From positions 1 through 22,632 of the IMG/VR virus record IMGVR_UViG_3300020213_001053: 22,632 bases of DNA. One strand, given 5' to 3'. This stretch comes from a virus. Shown piece by piece: positions 22,252 to 22,632 of this stretch. The notes below the pieces were generated by a model. That model was not told the DNA's origin. It ran no database searches and saw only the letters and a program-made list of their open reading frames with translations. The position numbers and the translations under genes are program-made. How positions within the stretch are numbered: position 1 is the stretch's first letter; each line of letters starts with the position of its first letter.

Positions 22252-22632
22252 ATGGCGTCTATAACCCAACAAGCACTTCTGGGAATTTCGGGAGCGGCCA
22301 CCGACTTGATTACCGCTACGGGCGGGACGATCGCGACGGACGGAAACTACAAGGTTGCTACATTCAATACTAGCAGCTCCTGGGTGCCAAGCTCGGTAGG
22401 CGCTACGGCAACCATTGATTATCTCATTATCGCAGGCGGCGGCGGGTCTTCCGGAAACAACGGCGGACGCTACCCCGGGAGCCCCGGAGGCGGCGCGGGT
22501 GGCTTTAAGAAAGTAACCGGGCAAACCGGGATCACGGCGTCCACGTATACGGTAACTATTGGCGCAGGTGGCGCAGGTGGCGCATCCGGATTGAATAACG
22601 TTGGTGGAGACGGTTCGACATCGAGTATTGCT
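22252..22632 (+). CDS. Glycine-rich tail or adhesin protein, 3'-truncated by window end
   Basis: The frame is open from ATG 22252 to the last base, 127 codons. It starts MASITQQALLGISGAATDLI. A beta segment IDYLIIAGGGGSSG then leads into a glycine-rich core (GRYPGSPGGGAGGFKKV) and YTVTIGAGGAGGASG. This is the layout of phage glycine-rich domain proteins found at tail tips and in adhesins, where polyglycine sandwiches can bind receptors. The ATG follows the fibre stop by three bases, and GGAG at 22236-22239 is rather far upstream, so coupling to the fibre gene is likely. It probably provides host recognition, but the C-terminus is not visible and the role is inferred. Confidence 0.75.
   Translation, partial: MASITQQALLGISGAATDLITATGGTIATDGNYKVATFNTSSSWVPSSVGATATIDYLIIAGGGGSSGNNGGRYPGSPGGGAGGFKKVTGQTGITASTYTVTIGAGGAGGASGLNNVGGDGSTSSIA

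Noticed and set aside
1-22632. CRISPR array, tRNA, insertion sequence or attachment site
   Set aside because: I saw no regularly spaced repeats, no tRNA-like cloverleaf, and no transposase or integrase gene.

Overview
The window is the virion-assembly (late) region of a tailed double-stranded DNA phage with podovirus architecture. Every gene I can support lies on the + strand, mostly in overlapping or back-to-back arrangement. The order and protein signatures resemble the morphogenesis block of Bordetella phage BPP-1-like podoviruses (head-to-tail connector, Bbp19-like, scaffold, capsid, Bbp16-like), followed by a T7-style tail and ejection set (gp11-, gp12-, gp14-, gp15-, gp16- and gp17-like roles). 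T7-like internal virion proteins span the periplasm in known systems, so a Gram-negative host is likely. The host cannot be named from sequence alone. Base composition is moderate (roughly 50-60% GC in most rows I counted). Replication, lysis and lysogeny genes are not visible and must lie outside.

Layout. 1-1985: a small unknown ORF, a DUF5681-type small protein (candidate small terminase) and the large terminase. 1986-2216: the only long non-coding gap, carrying a 14-bp perfect palindrome, a near copy of it about 31 bp upstream, and a dyad element that recurs almost identically before the tail-fibre gene. 2217-7958: GNAT acetyltransferase, a small helical protein, portal, a signal-peptide-bearing beta-rich protein, Bbp19-like protein, scaffold, major capsid protein, Bbp16-like protein and a small basic protein. 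A strong hairpin without a T-tract follows. 8023-11621: a second signal-peptide-bearing structural-type protein, the tail adaptor (tubular A-like) and the 868-residue nozzle (tubular B-like) protein, which appears to start at a CTG codon directly after the adaptor stop. 11621-20702: three ejection proteins, the last 2280 residues long. 20749-22632: a tail fibre with a T7 gp17-like N-terminus and a collagen-like stretch, and the start of a glycine-rich protein cut by the window end.

How the genes work together. Terminase packages DNA through the portal into a scaffold-built, Bbp16-decorated capsid. The adaptor and nozzle complete the short tail, the fibre binds the host, and the three large internal proteins are ejected with the genome. 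The giant ejection protein is the most unusual gene: it carries a complete zeta-toxin-like kinase module and a zincin (HEMTH) module between polyvalent-protein-type regions. A 58-codon ORF with its own ribosome-binding site overlaps the zeta/zincin linker in another frame.

Main points for follow-up: the zeta cassette with its overprinted small ORF, the non-canonical CTG start, the two Sec signal peptides grafted onto phage structural-type domains, and the repeated intergenic dyad that may be a phage promoter or operator.
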